Assembly: GCA_037783415.1 (NCBI GenBank)
Contig: JAZGTN010000095.1
Location: 868,001-932,000 of the forward strand
Origin: Leptasterias polaris
Lineage: Eukaryota; Echinodermata; Asteroidea; Forcipulatida; Asteriidae
Length of the DNA: 64,000 nt
Direction: 5' to 3'
Below are positions 49,344 to 62,700 of this stretch, piece after piece (positions within the stretch are counted from its first letter, which is position 1; every line of letters begins with the position of its first letter). The position numbers and the translations under genes are program-made. The notes below the pieces were generated by a model. That model did not search any database and had not been told where the DNA came from. It was given only the letters and a program-made list of their open reading frames with translations.

Positions 49344-49425
49344 AGTAAGATGGCGGCCCGATCGATGCGGCGCCTTCATCGCACGAACCCGAAGCGCTAT
49401 CCAGTCAGTATATAGAGATCAGTGG
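49344..49425 (+). promoter_or_regulatory. Probable TMEM53 promoter with YY1-like box and 34-nt shared sequence
   Basis: AAGATGGCGGC near 49348 is a perfect YY1-type site, commonly placed at the start of housekeeping genes. The 34-nt sequence at 49392-49425, containing TATATAG, follows and is duplicated in mirror orientation near PARS2. The TMEM53 ATG is 200 bp downstream. Confidence 0.5.
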
Positions 49426-49625
49426 CCCAGACACTGTCGTCAATCATGGGCGGGCACAAACCTTGTAACGCACATTATGTGTGTGTTTGACGGTGTACAC
49501 CGTGAATAACAGTCATTATACGGTAATTTAATGAAACTCAAAGTTGTGCATTGGGCTCAAATTGGTGCTCGTGTACGCGTTGCCGCGAAAAGGGCCTATA
49601 TAATTTATTTATGACAACGAGCAAC

Positions 49626-50486
49626 ATGGCGGACGCGGAAAGCGAAGACCTCGAATATCATGTCACTTTTCCGACTGCAGTTTCTGCAGCAGAAGGCAAC
49701 GGGAACGGTGAAAGTACATCCGAATCTGATCGTCGAGAGCCAGTGGTCATTCTCTTGGGATGGGTTGGCTGTGAAGACCGACATTTGAGTAAATACAGTG
49801 CCATTTACCACTCGTTGGGTTTCACTACAGTTCGCTACACTGCGCCGACCGAAGACATTCTTTACCGCCCTCTCAAATTGAAAGACGTCGCAAGAAAAGT
49901 TCTTGAGCTGGTTTTCGATCTTGGCTTAGAGGAAAACGTCGTGTTCTTTCATATATTCAGCAATGGTGGCTGCTACATCTACAAGCATCTTACTGAATTT
50001 CTGCACGACCCTCAACTTGGTGGGGAACTGTCGACTGTGAAAGTCGCCGGGTGTGTTTACGACAGTTGCCCGTGTGTCCCGTCTCTATTGCAGTATATGA
50101 AAGTTCGCAATGCAGCTGACAAGACGAGTGGCTTCTTCATGAAAATGATCAAGACAATTGCGCTCCTTTTATTCGCAGTACTCGCCATCTTTCTGCCATC
50201 GAGTTGGAAAAGTCGTAAAGAAAGATTAAAGTTCATGTCGGCAATGAAAACTGACCCCGCCCGCTATCCTCAGCTGTTTCTCTATTCCAAGACGGATGAG
50301 ATTTGCCCTTGGAGAGGTGTTGACGATGTGGTCGAGGCACGGCGTAAGAGGGAGGTGCAGGTGCAGCAAGTCTGCTGGGATGAGTCCAATCACTGTATGC
50401 ACCTTCTGGCTCACCGGGATGAATACATTCAGCGGTGCCAAGACTTTGCCCAAGGCTGTCTCCAAAACTTTCTTGAGGAGAACTAA
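49626..50486 (+). CDS. TMEM53: Transmembrane protein 53 (DUF829 family), intronless coding region
   Basis: 286 aa from the ATG at 49626. An in-frame ATG at 49611 would add five residues, but 49626 lies in the better context AACATGGCGG. The protein has the DUF829/TMEM53 signature: VVILLGWVGCEDRHLSKYS at the start of the core, YTAPTED, and a nucleophile-elbow-like HIFSNGG (Ser about 112). It continues with a conserved VYDSCP, a hydrophobic segment at about 169-191 (IALLLFAVLAIFLP), LFLYSKTDEICP (Asp about 224) and NHCMHL (His about 256). This is an alpha/beta-hydrolase-like layout. In vertebrates TMEM53 is a nuclear-envelope membrane protein that limits BMP/SMAD signalling; that role here is transfer by homology. 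The coding region is uninterrupted, whereas the human gene is split. It is divergent from PARS2 with about 6.5 kb between them. Confidence 0.92.
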   Translation: MADAESEDLEYHVTFPTAVSAAEGNGNGESTSESDRREPVVILLGWVGCEDRHLSKYSAIYHSLGFTTVRYTAPTEDILYRPLKLKDVARKVLELVFDLGLEENVVFFHIFSNGGCYIYKHLTEFLHDPQLGGELSTVKVAGCVYDSCPCVPSLLQYMKVRNAADKTSGFFMKMIKTIALLLFAVLAIFLPSSWKSRKERLKFMSAMKTDPARYPQLFLYSKTDEICPWRGVDDVVEARRKREVQVQQVCWDESNHCMHLLAHRDEYIQRCQDFAQGCLQNFLEEN

Positions 50487-50543
50487 GCCAAGAAACCAAG
50501 ATGAGCAGCCACTGATGTACTCCTTCAGTCCTAGAACTATGAT

Positions 50544-50605
50544 ATGAGGTTCGTTCTGCTATTGTCTCGTTCGTGGAGACAATAGCAGAACGCAACGAAC
50601 CTCAT
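50544..50605 (+). repeat. Hairpin just after the TMEM53 stop codon
   Basis: ATGAGGTTCGTTCTGCTATT...GTCTC pairs with GAGACAATAGCAGAACG...CAACGAACCTCAT: 25 paired bases, a 7-nt loop and one 5-nt bulge in the right arm. It begins 58 nt after the stop, so it would be in the mRNA. Confidence 0.85.
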
Positions 50606-50706
50606 AGGAGTACCACTGATGGAGCACTAGAAAACGTTGTGTGTTTTACGAAGAGTTAATCTTTCAAATGAATGTTTTTCATTTTGATGTCTACGCATCC
50701 ATCTTA

Positions 50707-51073
50707 GTAGCCCCATGATTAGGGCGAATCCACTTTGTATCCTTGGCCCAAGCACCATTAGTTCGTAGCAGTTGATCGTATAACAGTTGCGAAGTTGTTG
50801 AGGGAACCCACAAGGATGTATAGTTCATGCAAGTTGTTAATATGCGATAACAAATTCACACTCGCGACTCGAAAGGCAATCAATATTCCCCCAAAATCTG
50901 TGATGTTTTTGATATAAAATTCCAGCAGTAGGGCTATACAGTAGCATTTGATCTGTAAGTTTCAAGATGGAGAACGACCCGCATAAACAAATACAGCTGG
51001 CACAAAAATAGTATTACAATGGTGCTAGGGCCAAGGATACAATAAAGTGGATTGGCCCTATTCATGGGGCTAC
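50707..51073. mobile_element. MITE in the TMEM53 3' region
   Basis: Ends GTAGCCCCATGATTAGGGC and GCCCTATTCATGGGGCTAC, with arms of about 55 bp including AATCCACTTTGTATCCTTGG. 367 bp, no coding content. Confidence 0.8.
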
Positions 51074-53337
51074 CATTTAAGTAAACACAGTCTCTCATTG
51101 TCTCTGGAGCATTTTTATTTTAAGTAAAATCATGTTTCAAGATGATTACTGAAGACACGATACAGGATTGATCATTTTCAGCAGGGTGGGGGGGATTGAT
51201 AAGGTAATCGGATTTGAAAGCCCACTGTTATTTGTTTTGATTGTCGCAACCAATACAAGCCCGATTACAAAAGGAGATGATTCTAAATGTGCACAAACAA
51301 AATCTCAGTCAATAGCGACATCAGTACAAACTATTTTTCGTTGTTTCTACCAAAAACAAGATCCCACAATCTTTCATTTTTGTCACTGATTTGTTGTAGT
51401 GTGTTTTAAAACAGGAGGGTGGATTTAATTTCCTCTTCCAGAAAAAAATGTTTAAACATTATCTCTCCACAGTTTGGCTCATCAATAGTTGGGCCTGTCC
51501 CGAAGACTCGCAACTTGAGTGCGCACAAGGGGTGGGGATGGGAACCATTATCATTTGGTCACAGTCACACACGGCAATTTTTTAATGCAATTTTAAAAGC
51601 TCTATCCCCGTCAAAAGAAATATGTGGAAATTAAGAAGCGACTTGTTTTCTTCTTGGAGATTGGTGAAACTGGTTGCCTGTAGTAAATCTCTAAACACTT
51701 GGGGGTTTGTATAAATGGTTCAACAACTTGTCATTGGACAACAATGAATCTATGTGCACAGATACAGATGGACAGCAAAGCAGGTTTGCCCTTCACTTTT
51801 TCAGTGATTGGTCAGCATGATCAGTTAGCGTGCCGTTTCACTGGTCAACCAGCTTTTTCACTTGTCCAAATTTCAAATTAAATAGGGATGCTTTTCAACA
51901 CTGAACTAGCCAGCCGGACAACTTGGGAGTAAATTTTGACTCGCACTCGGGTGTTTTAACTGGCATTTTAACTATACAAAGGGGGGAAAGTCAAATGTAC
52001 AAGGACCAAATAGTATTATCATTATCACCACTCACCAGTTTGCCATTATATAATTTGTATACATAAAACTTCAATATATTTTTTCAAAAAAAAAATCCCT
52101 GGTAGAAAGAAGTTTTGTTCACCAGAACTGTTTGACAAGAACAATCTATGCGTACATGAATTGTAAAGCCACAGTGCATTTAAGTGGCTGTTTACCAAGT
52201 CATTTTGTAGTCTGTGTTTCTGCTGGCTGATGAGCTGAGCTAGGTACCGGTAGTAAACATTCAAATTGATGATTGCAGCAAAATGTAGTCTGCAAACTGA
52301 CAAGACTCACATAAGAATGCACTCACATAAGAATGCACAACTATTCCATCTACACACCCAGGTTGTGAGTTCTTGATACATGTAGAGGTGAAGGGAACTA
52401 GTAAATGACACAAAAATTTGAACATTTCGATAAATATTTCCTTTATAATGCAAAATCTCACGGCTAGGTGATGATATTGGCAAATAGTTGAGCAAGGTGG
52501 TCGCTGAAGGTAGTGAGGTGGGCCGCCTCACATTTGAATGGGCAGGGTAAACACTACTTTGTAGCTTTGTGTTCGGACAAAGTCGCCCCACACAATCCAA
52601 ACTGTGCCAAGAATAGTTTAGTATGTCACAGTTTGTATTATTCGGACATATACTGTACATATATTCGGTTTCGTTGTAACAAGCTCAGTCTAACTTGGTC
52701 AATGCTCAAGTCATGCATGTACATGTAGACTACGCATTTTGGGTAATACAACTTTTGACATGACACTGAAGTGAAAGTGCATTGTTGCGTTAAAATTTAG
52801 GAATCGCACATTATTGAATGTATAATTCTTGTGCATTATAAGTTGTTGATTTGAAAGTAAAATTAGTATATTAAAAGCATACATGTTAATATAAAGTACT
52901 AAACTAGCGTGAAATATCAAACATTGTGCTCTTATTACAATCTCTGTTTATCTTTGTAAGTGTTTTCAAAGCCTTTTAAAATGTTTTATTTGTAACATTT
53001 TGTGGTACAAATAATCAAACATGTATTTTGCAGGTACATGTATGCATCTTTGTTACAGTTGTGCCATTAAACAAAAAACTGAAAATACTGTACAAAGTTT
53101 TATCTTTGTTTTGCAAAAACATAATTGTTCTTGTATATCAGATTTTGAAGTTATTCAACTTAACATTTTGGGAATGCAGAGTCATGTATATTTATGAATT
53201 TGTAAATTGGCTAGATTTGGTTGTGTTTAAATTTTTCAGCTGTTCTAAAACTTGGCCTCATTTTTGGCATGTGTCATGTTTTTGCACAATTTTTATGAAT
53301 GTAAATGTTGTAAAACCACGAGAGAAGGTACAAAGTT
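51074..53337 (+). other. Non-coding stretch, possible TMEM53 3' UTR
   Basis: No coding signal on either strand. It lies between the TMEM53 MITE and the candidate polyadenylation signal at 53338. Transcription is not shown by the sequence. Confidence 0.3.
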
Positions 53338-53343
53338 AATAAA
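53338..53343 (+). terminator. Candidate TMEM53 polyadenylation signal
   Basis: AATAAA with a T-rich stretch shortly after, the last good signal on the plus strand before the converging PTBP transcript. Would imply a 2.9-kb 3' UTR; unproven. Confidence 0.3.
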
Positions 53344-53920
53344 GAGTGATTTTTAACAGTAACAGAAATTGTTCAAATGACCCTTTTACAGTTTGTAACG
53401 AGGTGTGAGTAATCCTTTGTATTGCCTGACGCCATATCCATATATTGGTTATAACCAAATGGCATTTGGGGAGTCGGATTTCTGTGTTGCTAATCTATGC
53501 AGCATGCACTGTTTGCCAATGTGACATACGCTTGGTGAGACGTGCACAAAGCTAGCGTATCGGGCCAAAACATGCAAATTTCAGCCAATACAAGACAAAA
53601 TTAAATTTATACTTCTGTAAAAAAATACCCATATAGAATGCTCCAGGTTGCACAATGCACAGTGGCGTCTTAAACCAAGATATACACCAAGTAGGAAACA
53701 TTCCGAAGACCCCGTTCCAATTCAGCGTGCTTCATCCAAAATGCCCCACTGCATATCTTTGCATGCAAACAAGTTAACCTTCGTTCTAGGGCCTTGTGAC
53801 TCAATAACAATGTTTCAAGTTGTGCACAATCTCCCCACCCCTGACTTAAAATAATTGATTTTCAAATGACCCTTACAAACGAGTGAAACACATTTTTTTT
53901 TTTTTTACAAAACCAAACTT

Positions 53921-53926
53921 TTTATT
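53921..53926 (-). terminator. Candidate PTBP polyadenylation signal
   Basis: AATAAA on the minus strand followed within about 15 nt by an A run (53892-53906 as T on plus). It would end a very long PTBP 3' UTR. Another signal-like hexamer lies near 54124. Confidence 0.3.
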
Positions 53927-56900
53927 CTTTACCTGCTTGTCTTCATTATAATACATACATGTGAACATTTTTATTTTGGTCATGTTTCCAAGTTTTGTTG
54001 ACCAATGTTGGTGATCTTAACAATCTTACAATTTATAAACCATTCTTTTGTTTTACGTCCTGCTTAAGATATCTATCGGACAATAAATACAGTACACTTA
54101 AAAACTGGATGGTAAAAAATCACTTTTATTCAAAGCTACAAAACTGGTTTGGTATTTTTCTCTCCAGAGTATAAAAACAGACTATCTCTTGGTCTGTAAT
54201 TTTAGCAAAACAGGACTTCAAAGTTGGTTTTTAAAGTGTACAGAGCTAAGTATAATAATATGAACATTGAAGTATACGCTTCAAAAACGACCTATACTCC
54301 CTGACATTTTTGAATACTTTCAGTGTAAGTAATGTTCACCATTGAGACCTCCATCGATAGCACTCTCCAACTTTTCTGAACAATATACTTGCAAGTTGAT
54401 CAAGAATAGACACCAAAGGAAAAGATTTCTGTACTTAAAATGTACACACATACGTAAGTTCGTTCCCTCACAGATAAACACAAGGTTTGTTCCAAAAACA
54501 TGAGGTTCAGAATACAAGAAGACATAAGTTAAGCAGTTATAAAATAGTTATAAAGGAATGAAAGATACACTGTAGTATAATACAGCCTGGTTACTGAATA
54601 TCATAAGAAAAAAACAAAAACAAAAACTCAAAGTCTTGTGAGAGAAGAGGAAATCAATAGATCATCTTCTCCCGACAAAACTTCTGTCAGAGAAATTATT
54701 TGCACCGAGACTTAACTTTTACAGAATAAAATATAATGTGATCTTCTGGTATCATCACTATCAAGGCATTCGGGTTTCAAAAACCAATTCATTGAACTGA
54801 CACATAATTCATAGAAATCTTACCATCTGTGTTGCCTGCATAAATTTAGCAACTTTACAACAAAAAATGGCATGAGAACGGTTTGCAAATTTCTTGTCTT
54901 CCATTTTAAATGTTTTGTTCTCTTCAAAAAGTGCAAATAATTTCTCCAATGTGCCAAGAGGTCACCCTCCACAATGAAAACAAAAACCAAATCTTGGCAC
55001 ATTTTTTCTCTCTTCCCTGTCTGTTATTAACCGACAGGTTATTATAAGCTAAAGACTACAGAGTACAAAGAGGGATAATATATTACAAAGAGACAGTGTC
55101 ATAATCAACAGCCTGTATAGAGTTAGAAAAAACATAGAAATCACATGAAAAGCTATAACAGCATACACATCTAGAACGGAGTAATGATGCTACAAGGCAT
55201 GCAAATAACAAACTGGTTGCTTAACAAGGAGAGGCCAATGAATAGCTGCCAGCCTTCCAATTGTCCTTATAAAACAAAAGGAATTTCCCTCATTGTTCAA
55301 AGTTGAGAGGGTGGTGAATGGAAAGTTTGTACAGAACAGCTGAAGGAAAAGGGTGTATGATGGGGATGGGGAGGGGGGGGCTGCTGCACCCCCGGATCCA
55401 CCACTGCAGTACTTCACAGGATCTGATCTCTATGAAATTGATTTTCTTACAGAGAAAATGATTGAAATTTCTTTGAGGAACAAGACGGGCAATCGGGAGA
55501 CATGACGCATTCAGATGGAAAGGATAGTGACAGCTAAAAGTTAAAGTCCGCTTAGTAACAAGAAAGCTCTTTATCAAAAACCGATTACAGAAAATGAGAA
55601 ATTTACAACTCAAGCATGCAAATTATAAGCCATGGGTTATGCAATAAATCCCCCACTAACACAAAGAAATCCCATTTCTGCAATATAAAACAGTTTTTTT
55701 TTTTTTTCATGGGGAATGTATCACTTCAAATTCATTTAGTATGGTCACAAAAATTCACAATTGAGTCAATTAGTTATGGTTGAACAGTTACAAAGAAAAG
55801 GCATACAATGGAAAATCTGAATAGTAATTTACTTTAAAATTGGTGAGCTATTTTGACGAGACAGAACATAATAAGCTGATGGAAACATCCCCCTCAGCTT
55901 ATGTTGAGTTTAAAACTTGAGACTGCCAATAGCGTCTGTTAAAAACTAACACATTTCTCATGCTGTATTTAAAACAAAATGATGGGGTAGTTTTTGCCTC
56001 TGTTTTTGCGAAAGGGGGAAAGGATAAAAATGCATGATTGACCGTTAGTTTATAAAGCAACGGGGAGCGCAAAACAGAAGTGACTCAGAAATTTAAGGGC
56101 AGAAAACACATTTACAGAAATAAACACCAAATACAACAGAGGTCGAAAAAGGTCGTAGATCAAAGGTCAGAGCATGTATATGATGATATCCACCAGCAGA
56201 ATACAGGATTTTTTTTTAAAACATCTTGAATTTTCCCAACATTTCTAGAGCAAAACATTTGGGATGTCCTGCCGATGAAATGTTGGATGTACTGCTGCTG
56301 GTGCAATCACTCCTAACTAGTAATAGAGCAAAGAGCAGAAAGTATGATACAGAACGATAGAGAAACGAAAGAGAGAAAAACGCTAGAAATACCTGTAAAC
56401 TAAGACAGGGATGAAAAACGGTTAAGATATGACAAAAAGTTGTATAGAATTGAGGGAAATAACATGGACATAAGGCTGTTGATATAAGAGAATTAGAAAG
56501 GCTGTGTGAATGAGTGTTGGGAAAAAAACTACAAAGCAGTGTTTAAGGCACACAGTTTTTATTTTTTTTGTATTTTTTATTTTTTTTTTCAATTGTAATT
56601 ATTATAATTTTTCAGCCTTCTTTCTGGAATGATCTCCAAAGTTCTGGTCCAAAGTGGAATGTTTATCAATAGTTCACAATCAGGCAAGTTACATACTTTG
56701 GTTTTGGGATGCCACCAGGATTCGGGTCATCACCATGGTTACAACCTCTTTGGCCTTGGGCGACAGTCAAAAATTGCATTTCCGACTTTTGCACATAACA
56801 CTGCCATTTCATAACCAGGGTTATGCAACACACTTCAAACCAAAATACATAACTTGATTCTGTGTCTGGTTTTGAAAAATTGATATCCGAATAAAAAGGT

Positions 56901-59751
56901 ATCAACCAACCACCCTAAATAAGAGCCCTTGGCTTAAATATAAGCAGAGTGAATCAACGAGTCCTCCAGGTGTTCTGATTTTTTCTTTCCTAATATACAA
57001 GATTTTCATCTTTTAAAAAAAAAAGACCGCGTTGGAGGAAATACTATGCACTATTCAATTTAATACTGGTAATATTGCATACAACTTTAGGATGGTTGGT
57101 AAATACAGATTAAAAAAAGCTCAACTTCCAGTTTTACATGGAGCCAATTCCAATTTCAGGCAGTTCACGTCATTAATATTATTATTAAAAAAACAAAAAC
57201 GTAAAAACAACAACATGCAACTACACGTCCCAACAATAATGTCTGTATCTACAAAATCAGAGTTTTTTATACTCTGAAAAAATCTTACACTGTTTTTCAA
57301 TCTACAAGATATGGATTTAACATTACAATGACTGGTACCAAAATATATATGCAAGCCTCAAATCTTCCTTTTTTTGCTTCTTCTTTACAAAGCATCCAAA
57401 ACTGGTTTTAAAAATCCTTAAAAAACAAACAAACTGTTGAAATCAAAGCAACTCAAACCAAAAACCCAAACATAAAGAAATGAACAACCCTGCAACTATT
57501 TCATGAATTTAACAGGATGTTGAAAGATCAAACTTTGTATATTTTTTGAAAATTTACAGTTACGTTTAAGTTGTACAATTTCGAGGGTAATGGCAACAAA
57601 AGAAAAAGTCTGTGTTTCATGTTTACTTTTGAAAAATTTTAATAATAAATTAAAAGGAAAAAAGGAGAAACAGTTATGAAACTCGTTTACCATTTTTTGT
57701 TAGTGGTTTTAACATTGTCAAAACATGGGACAGTACTGACTGATTTGCATTGGATCTCGAGTTAACACATTTTTCCCACATGCTTTTTAGCTCGTTGTTT
57801 CTTTTTACTTTACAAATTGCACCTCACAAACTTATTTATAAACAAACGAAAGTAGCTAGCAATGACCTCCTTGAAGATTGGAGCTTTAATGTGTTGCTTT
57901 TTCTTTTTAAGCCTCAGACAGTATCTTGGCTCAAAAACAAAAAACTTAATTGTAAAATTAACCAGATAGTAGTGAATTGTTTAGACTCGGGGAAGCGACC
58001 CCAAAAACAACCCCTACCCAGAAAATTATCAAATGTAGTTCATAATCTACGATTCTGGAACATTCAAAATTGACCTTTAACCTAATTAGGCTGGGTTTAT
58101 ATGGAATTTTGTAAAAATATATTTTGAGAACCTGCATTGGATGGATTGTCTAAGTGCGGTTATACAAACAGGAAAATCAAACAAAACCCCCCAATCAAGG
58201 TTTTAGTTTTGTGTCTCCGAAAACAAGACTCTCTCGGCTCTTTGCTCTATTATTAGTATATACAAACGACCGTTTTCTCTGTCATTTATAATTAACAATA
58301 TAATAATTATCATTATAACAAATCTACGAATTATTGCCAAAAATGCACATTCTTAAATAAATTTGTCCGCTTGAAACAGCGGACGTCCAAAATCCATAAA
58401 CTTTGTTTAAAATTTGTGAATAAAACGGGACACTTTGTGATATGCAGCCCAAATGTTAGAGAAGTTGACATTCAATAGGTCTGCAAACAATATTTGGACC
58501 TCGAAAATTGAAATTAAAAGCAGTAAAGTATTTGTTTTATTAATTAATATATCTAAGACTACCACCTAATATTAGACAAACACAACCCAAGAAATCTTTT
58601 TAATAATCAGTGATCACTCATATACGATGTAAAATATCATTATTCTTTTTATTAAAAATTGAAAACCGAAGAAAAGTTATTCTGTGATAAAGTTACTTTG
58701 TTACAACTGCATTCTCAAGATTGAAGGGGAAAAAAATTAAAAATTGTCAAAACATGCACCAAAACCTGTCACCACAGCAAAATAAAAGACAAAATCCCAA
58801 AGAAATATTACAATTTCAGAGATTTTGATAACTAATCTAGAGATTTATAAAGAAAAAATTAAAATACTTCCAGACAATATCAAAAGGAGTAGATAATTCA
58901 AACATTTCTTCTTCTTTTTCAAACAAAACGTCACACTGTGCATTGACCAAGAACAAAAAAATGAAAGCCTGTTTTTGTGTTTGTAAAAAATCGACTGTTT
59001 GTAAAAAATCGACTGTTCGAATACTACCCTTTAAATTTCTGTTTGACGAAAAGAAAAAATAAAGATACAATGGTTTTTGTTTTTTTATGAGATTTGATGA
59101 TTGAATAATCTCCTCCTTTCTTTCACGAACACCAACAAAAAAATGATAAAGATATTTTGATCCATAGAAGTCTTACAGTTAACAAGTTAAAACAGCATCA
59201 AAGCATGCACACAAAAGTCCCTTGTTTTATCTTGTAATAAATCTTGGTATTAAAAAAATAATACACCTGACAGCTCTGTCCTGGTTTATCCAACCAAGAA
59301 TACAATTTGTACATCAGTCACAATTACTTATATTCTCTCAAATTCCTTTCAGTTCAACTGAACTTTCTGGGTGTTTTTTTTTGTTTTTTGTTTTTTGGTC
59401 CTGGGACCCTTAAGGAGCACAAAATGTGCAAAAAGAACCCACTTTGTGTTTCCATGGTTACACAGTTGTCTCCTTGAGAAATGAGTCAGAGAAGGAAAAT
59501 GATGGAAAATTTATCGTCCTGTGACTTAAAAACCCCCTCTACCAATCATGGTTTACCCCGTAGAATCTCAATATAATACAAATCCATTTGAATTAAGGGT
59601 CTGCTCCATTCACACTGTAGGGGTAGAGCAGTAAAGGAATCTTTTCTGTTCTGGTAGTTCACCGTCCCCATTTCTATAGTGCGAATAGATAAGTCCTAAA
59701 GTCTCATCATTGTCGAGGAGTATATTCCATGTGGTAAGCAGGGGTGGATTT
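53927..59751 (-). other. Gene-free AT-rich stretch, probable PTBP 3' UTR
   Basis: No frame with coding character in either strand. AT-rich with many A/T runs. It lies directly downstream of the PTBP stop with no clear early polyadenylation cluster. Assignment as UTR is inference. Confidence 0.35.
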
Positions 59752-62700
59752 CTATGACATCTGTGTTTTGGAGAAAGACACCCTCAAGTGGTTTGACTCA
59801 CTTAACTGGCAGTTGTGCTGAGCCTGCATGGGAGAAAGACCAAGAAACTCAAAGTCATGAAAGTAGACGATAACAATTTCAGACACTTTGATCAAACAAA
59901 GAAAGTGACTCAATCTTACAAACAGATTAAACACCAATAACAGTCATTTACATCGGTAATTGTTCAAGACCAGTATTTACATGTTGTGTGTCCAAAAATA
60001 CACATGAAATAACAAACAATCAGAGTTTCAAGCAAATAATGAAAACCCCAACATGTTTCCACTGTTTTCAAACATCCAGTTTTGGTCTCGCAAAATCAAA
60101 ACTAATTGTTTTAATAATTTCTCAAAAACTATAGCATTTTAAGCAAAACTATTTCAAGGGAAGTTTTCCTCCACGACCATCTTTATACCATGTAAGTTAT
60201 GTGCAAATCTGTGAACATTTATATCTTTAATCTACCAATGGTATGCACACTCTTTGAACTACAATTCAACATGAATCATTTGTGGCCTGGCAGTGCAATT
60301 GGGCACCTGCCCATGCTGCCTGGTTGGGCTTTTATTTACACAATCAACAGCGTAAGTGCCAATCACAGGAAGAATAGTATCCGTTGTAATGTTTTGACCT
60401 TGTTGTTATATTACAAATCCATTGTGAATGGGCAAGCTGGCTGCCTAATTTTCTTGCTAACCTGTGAAATACGCTATACGCTTTTAAGCACATTTTTCTG
60501 ATATAGTTAGCACAACAATTTGCTTACCATTAAACAGCGCTATGAAATTGGCCCCTGATTACCTAATGGAGCTACTTATTGATTCGCTTGACCTCTGACC
60601 TTAACCCATATATGGAGCACCTGTTGTTGTATAAGAGTGTTATCAATGCATTGGTCCTACATCCCTTTTCACTATGGAGTGTGAGTCAATGGCTTGATCA
60701 AATGAAACGTATATAAAATTGGACAGCTTGCTGTCTGGACTCATGTCAACGTTTGTGCTAGCTGCGGGTATGAGAGTCCTTCGTGTTGTCCCCCTCCTTC
60801 TTTCAGTTTGCCTCCTCCCCTCCCTCTTTCCATTCCCCTCCCTCTTTCCATTCCCCTTCCCCAACCCCATCCCGTCCCCTTCAACTATGGTAGGATGGCT
60901 CTGTAGAGGTGCTGGTCACCTGTTCCATCTTGCTACCCACAAGCAATCTGTTGTAACTTTTTAAACATTTTGTATATAATGTAGGTCATTGTATTAGCCT
61001 TATTCTTTGTATATTTGTATCTTTTTACTTCCCTGTTTTGGGTTTTTATTTTTGTACCAGTGAAGAAGTGTAATAAAATACATAAAATAATATCATTTCA
61101 GAAATGAAGAAATAGAGTTGAGAGAGATACTTACGATGAGAGCGTGGGTGGATTCTTCCACAGAGCTCATCTGAATCAACGCCATACGACGATCCTTCCT
61201 GTAATGATAAACACAAATACCAGTCGTGGTTATTAAACTGCTGGGTTAACTTTTTCAGTGACTAACCAGCCGGACCAATTAAGCTTGTTTCACAAGCCGG
61301 CCAGCTTTTTCACTTGCCAGCCGCCCTACTTTGAAAGAATTTTGACTGGTCCTCAGGTAATTTACCTAAAAGGACCACTATGGCAGGTTGGCGATGAGAT
61401 TGTGCCTCTGATGATACAAGCATGGAAGTGTACCATGAGAAAGACATTTCGTTATAGCGCCATCGCAGATTTATCCTTTGAAAATGTATAGGAAGAAGAT
61501 CGAGCAGTGGTATCCATTTTAAAAATTGTGAAAATTCTTGGCATAAACTTATAGGAGAAATCTGTGAAAAAGTTGCAACATAATTTTAGACACTGAAATA
61601 CTCACGGGAAAAACTTGAAAGACACAACAGATCCGTGCTGACTAAAGGCACTTTGAAGATCATCTTCTGTTACACTGGCTCTGTATCGATAAGAAATATT
61701 TCATATCATCAAGAAATGAAATGTATATTTGGTTTGCGGTAACACCATGTGTATATCTACTTGCTAGGTAGATTATGTTCTTTTGAGAACTTGTCTTGCT
61801 GTTTATTCTACTACAGCGAAATAGATTTTTCTGAATTTGGGAGACTACCGGAGACAAATTGTCGACACCATTGTTTTTTTATTTTTATTTCAAGACATTT
61901 ATTTCCATTCCAACAAAGAATCATCATAACAATATCAAAGAACAGTAAGAGAATAATTGGAAATGGGGGCATAGCCAGAAAAGCCAAAGCTTGTGGTTGG
62001 TTTGCCCAGACAAATAAAAACACAAATAGACTAACAAGTACAGTGTGGGTAGGTACGATATTTAACTTCTAAGACTGAATAGACTCTATGTAAACTAAGG
62101 TGAAGTCAGAGGGATGCAACTTATAACAATACACATAGGACAGGGCATGAGGGTTCCATTAACAATAACACTTTAGCTTTGGTTGAAGGGAAGGGGGTGG
62201 GGAAAGAGGGTGGAATGATACCCCAAACTTACGGAATGTTTGAAAGATGTAGGGTAGCGGATGGTGGGAATATGTTCTGGAAATTCTTGGAGCCAGGCTT
62301 CTTGAACCGATGAAGCGGTGAGTTGTTGTAGTCTTTAGTCAGACCAGCATCCTGAAATAATGACAATCCAACAGGAAGAAGATTAGTGCAAATGGTGACA
62401 GAAGGTAGAAATATTAATTTCAGGGTACAAAAAGAATAACAATTTAAAACTCTGAAGTGTCAAACAATCAATCTTTCAGAGAGCATAGTGGCCGTAACTG
62501 GCTGGTACCGAAATGCAAATAGCGGCCTCAACTGGCCAGGACCAAAATGTCCATAGCGGGCCGGAATTGGCCAGTGCTAAAATGCCTGTAGCGTCAAAAC
62601 AGGTCTGTACCAAACTGTCCATAGTGGCCATGACTGGCCAGCACCAAAAAGGTCCATAGCAGCAACAACATCCACAAAATTTGACCTACTTTCTGTCAAC

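Noticed and set aside
60643..60870. Arg/Gly-rich minus-strand frame in the last PTBP intron
   Set aside because: Produced by a CCCTCCCTCTTTCCATT tandem repeat, not by a gene.
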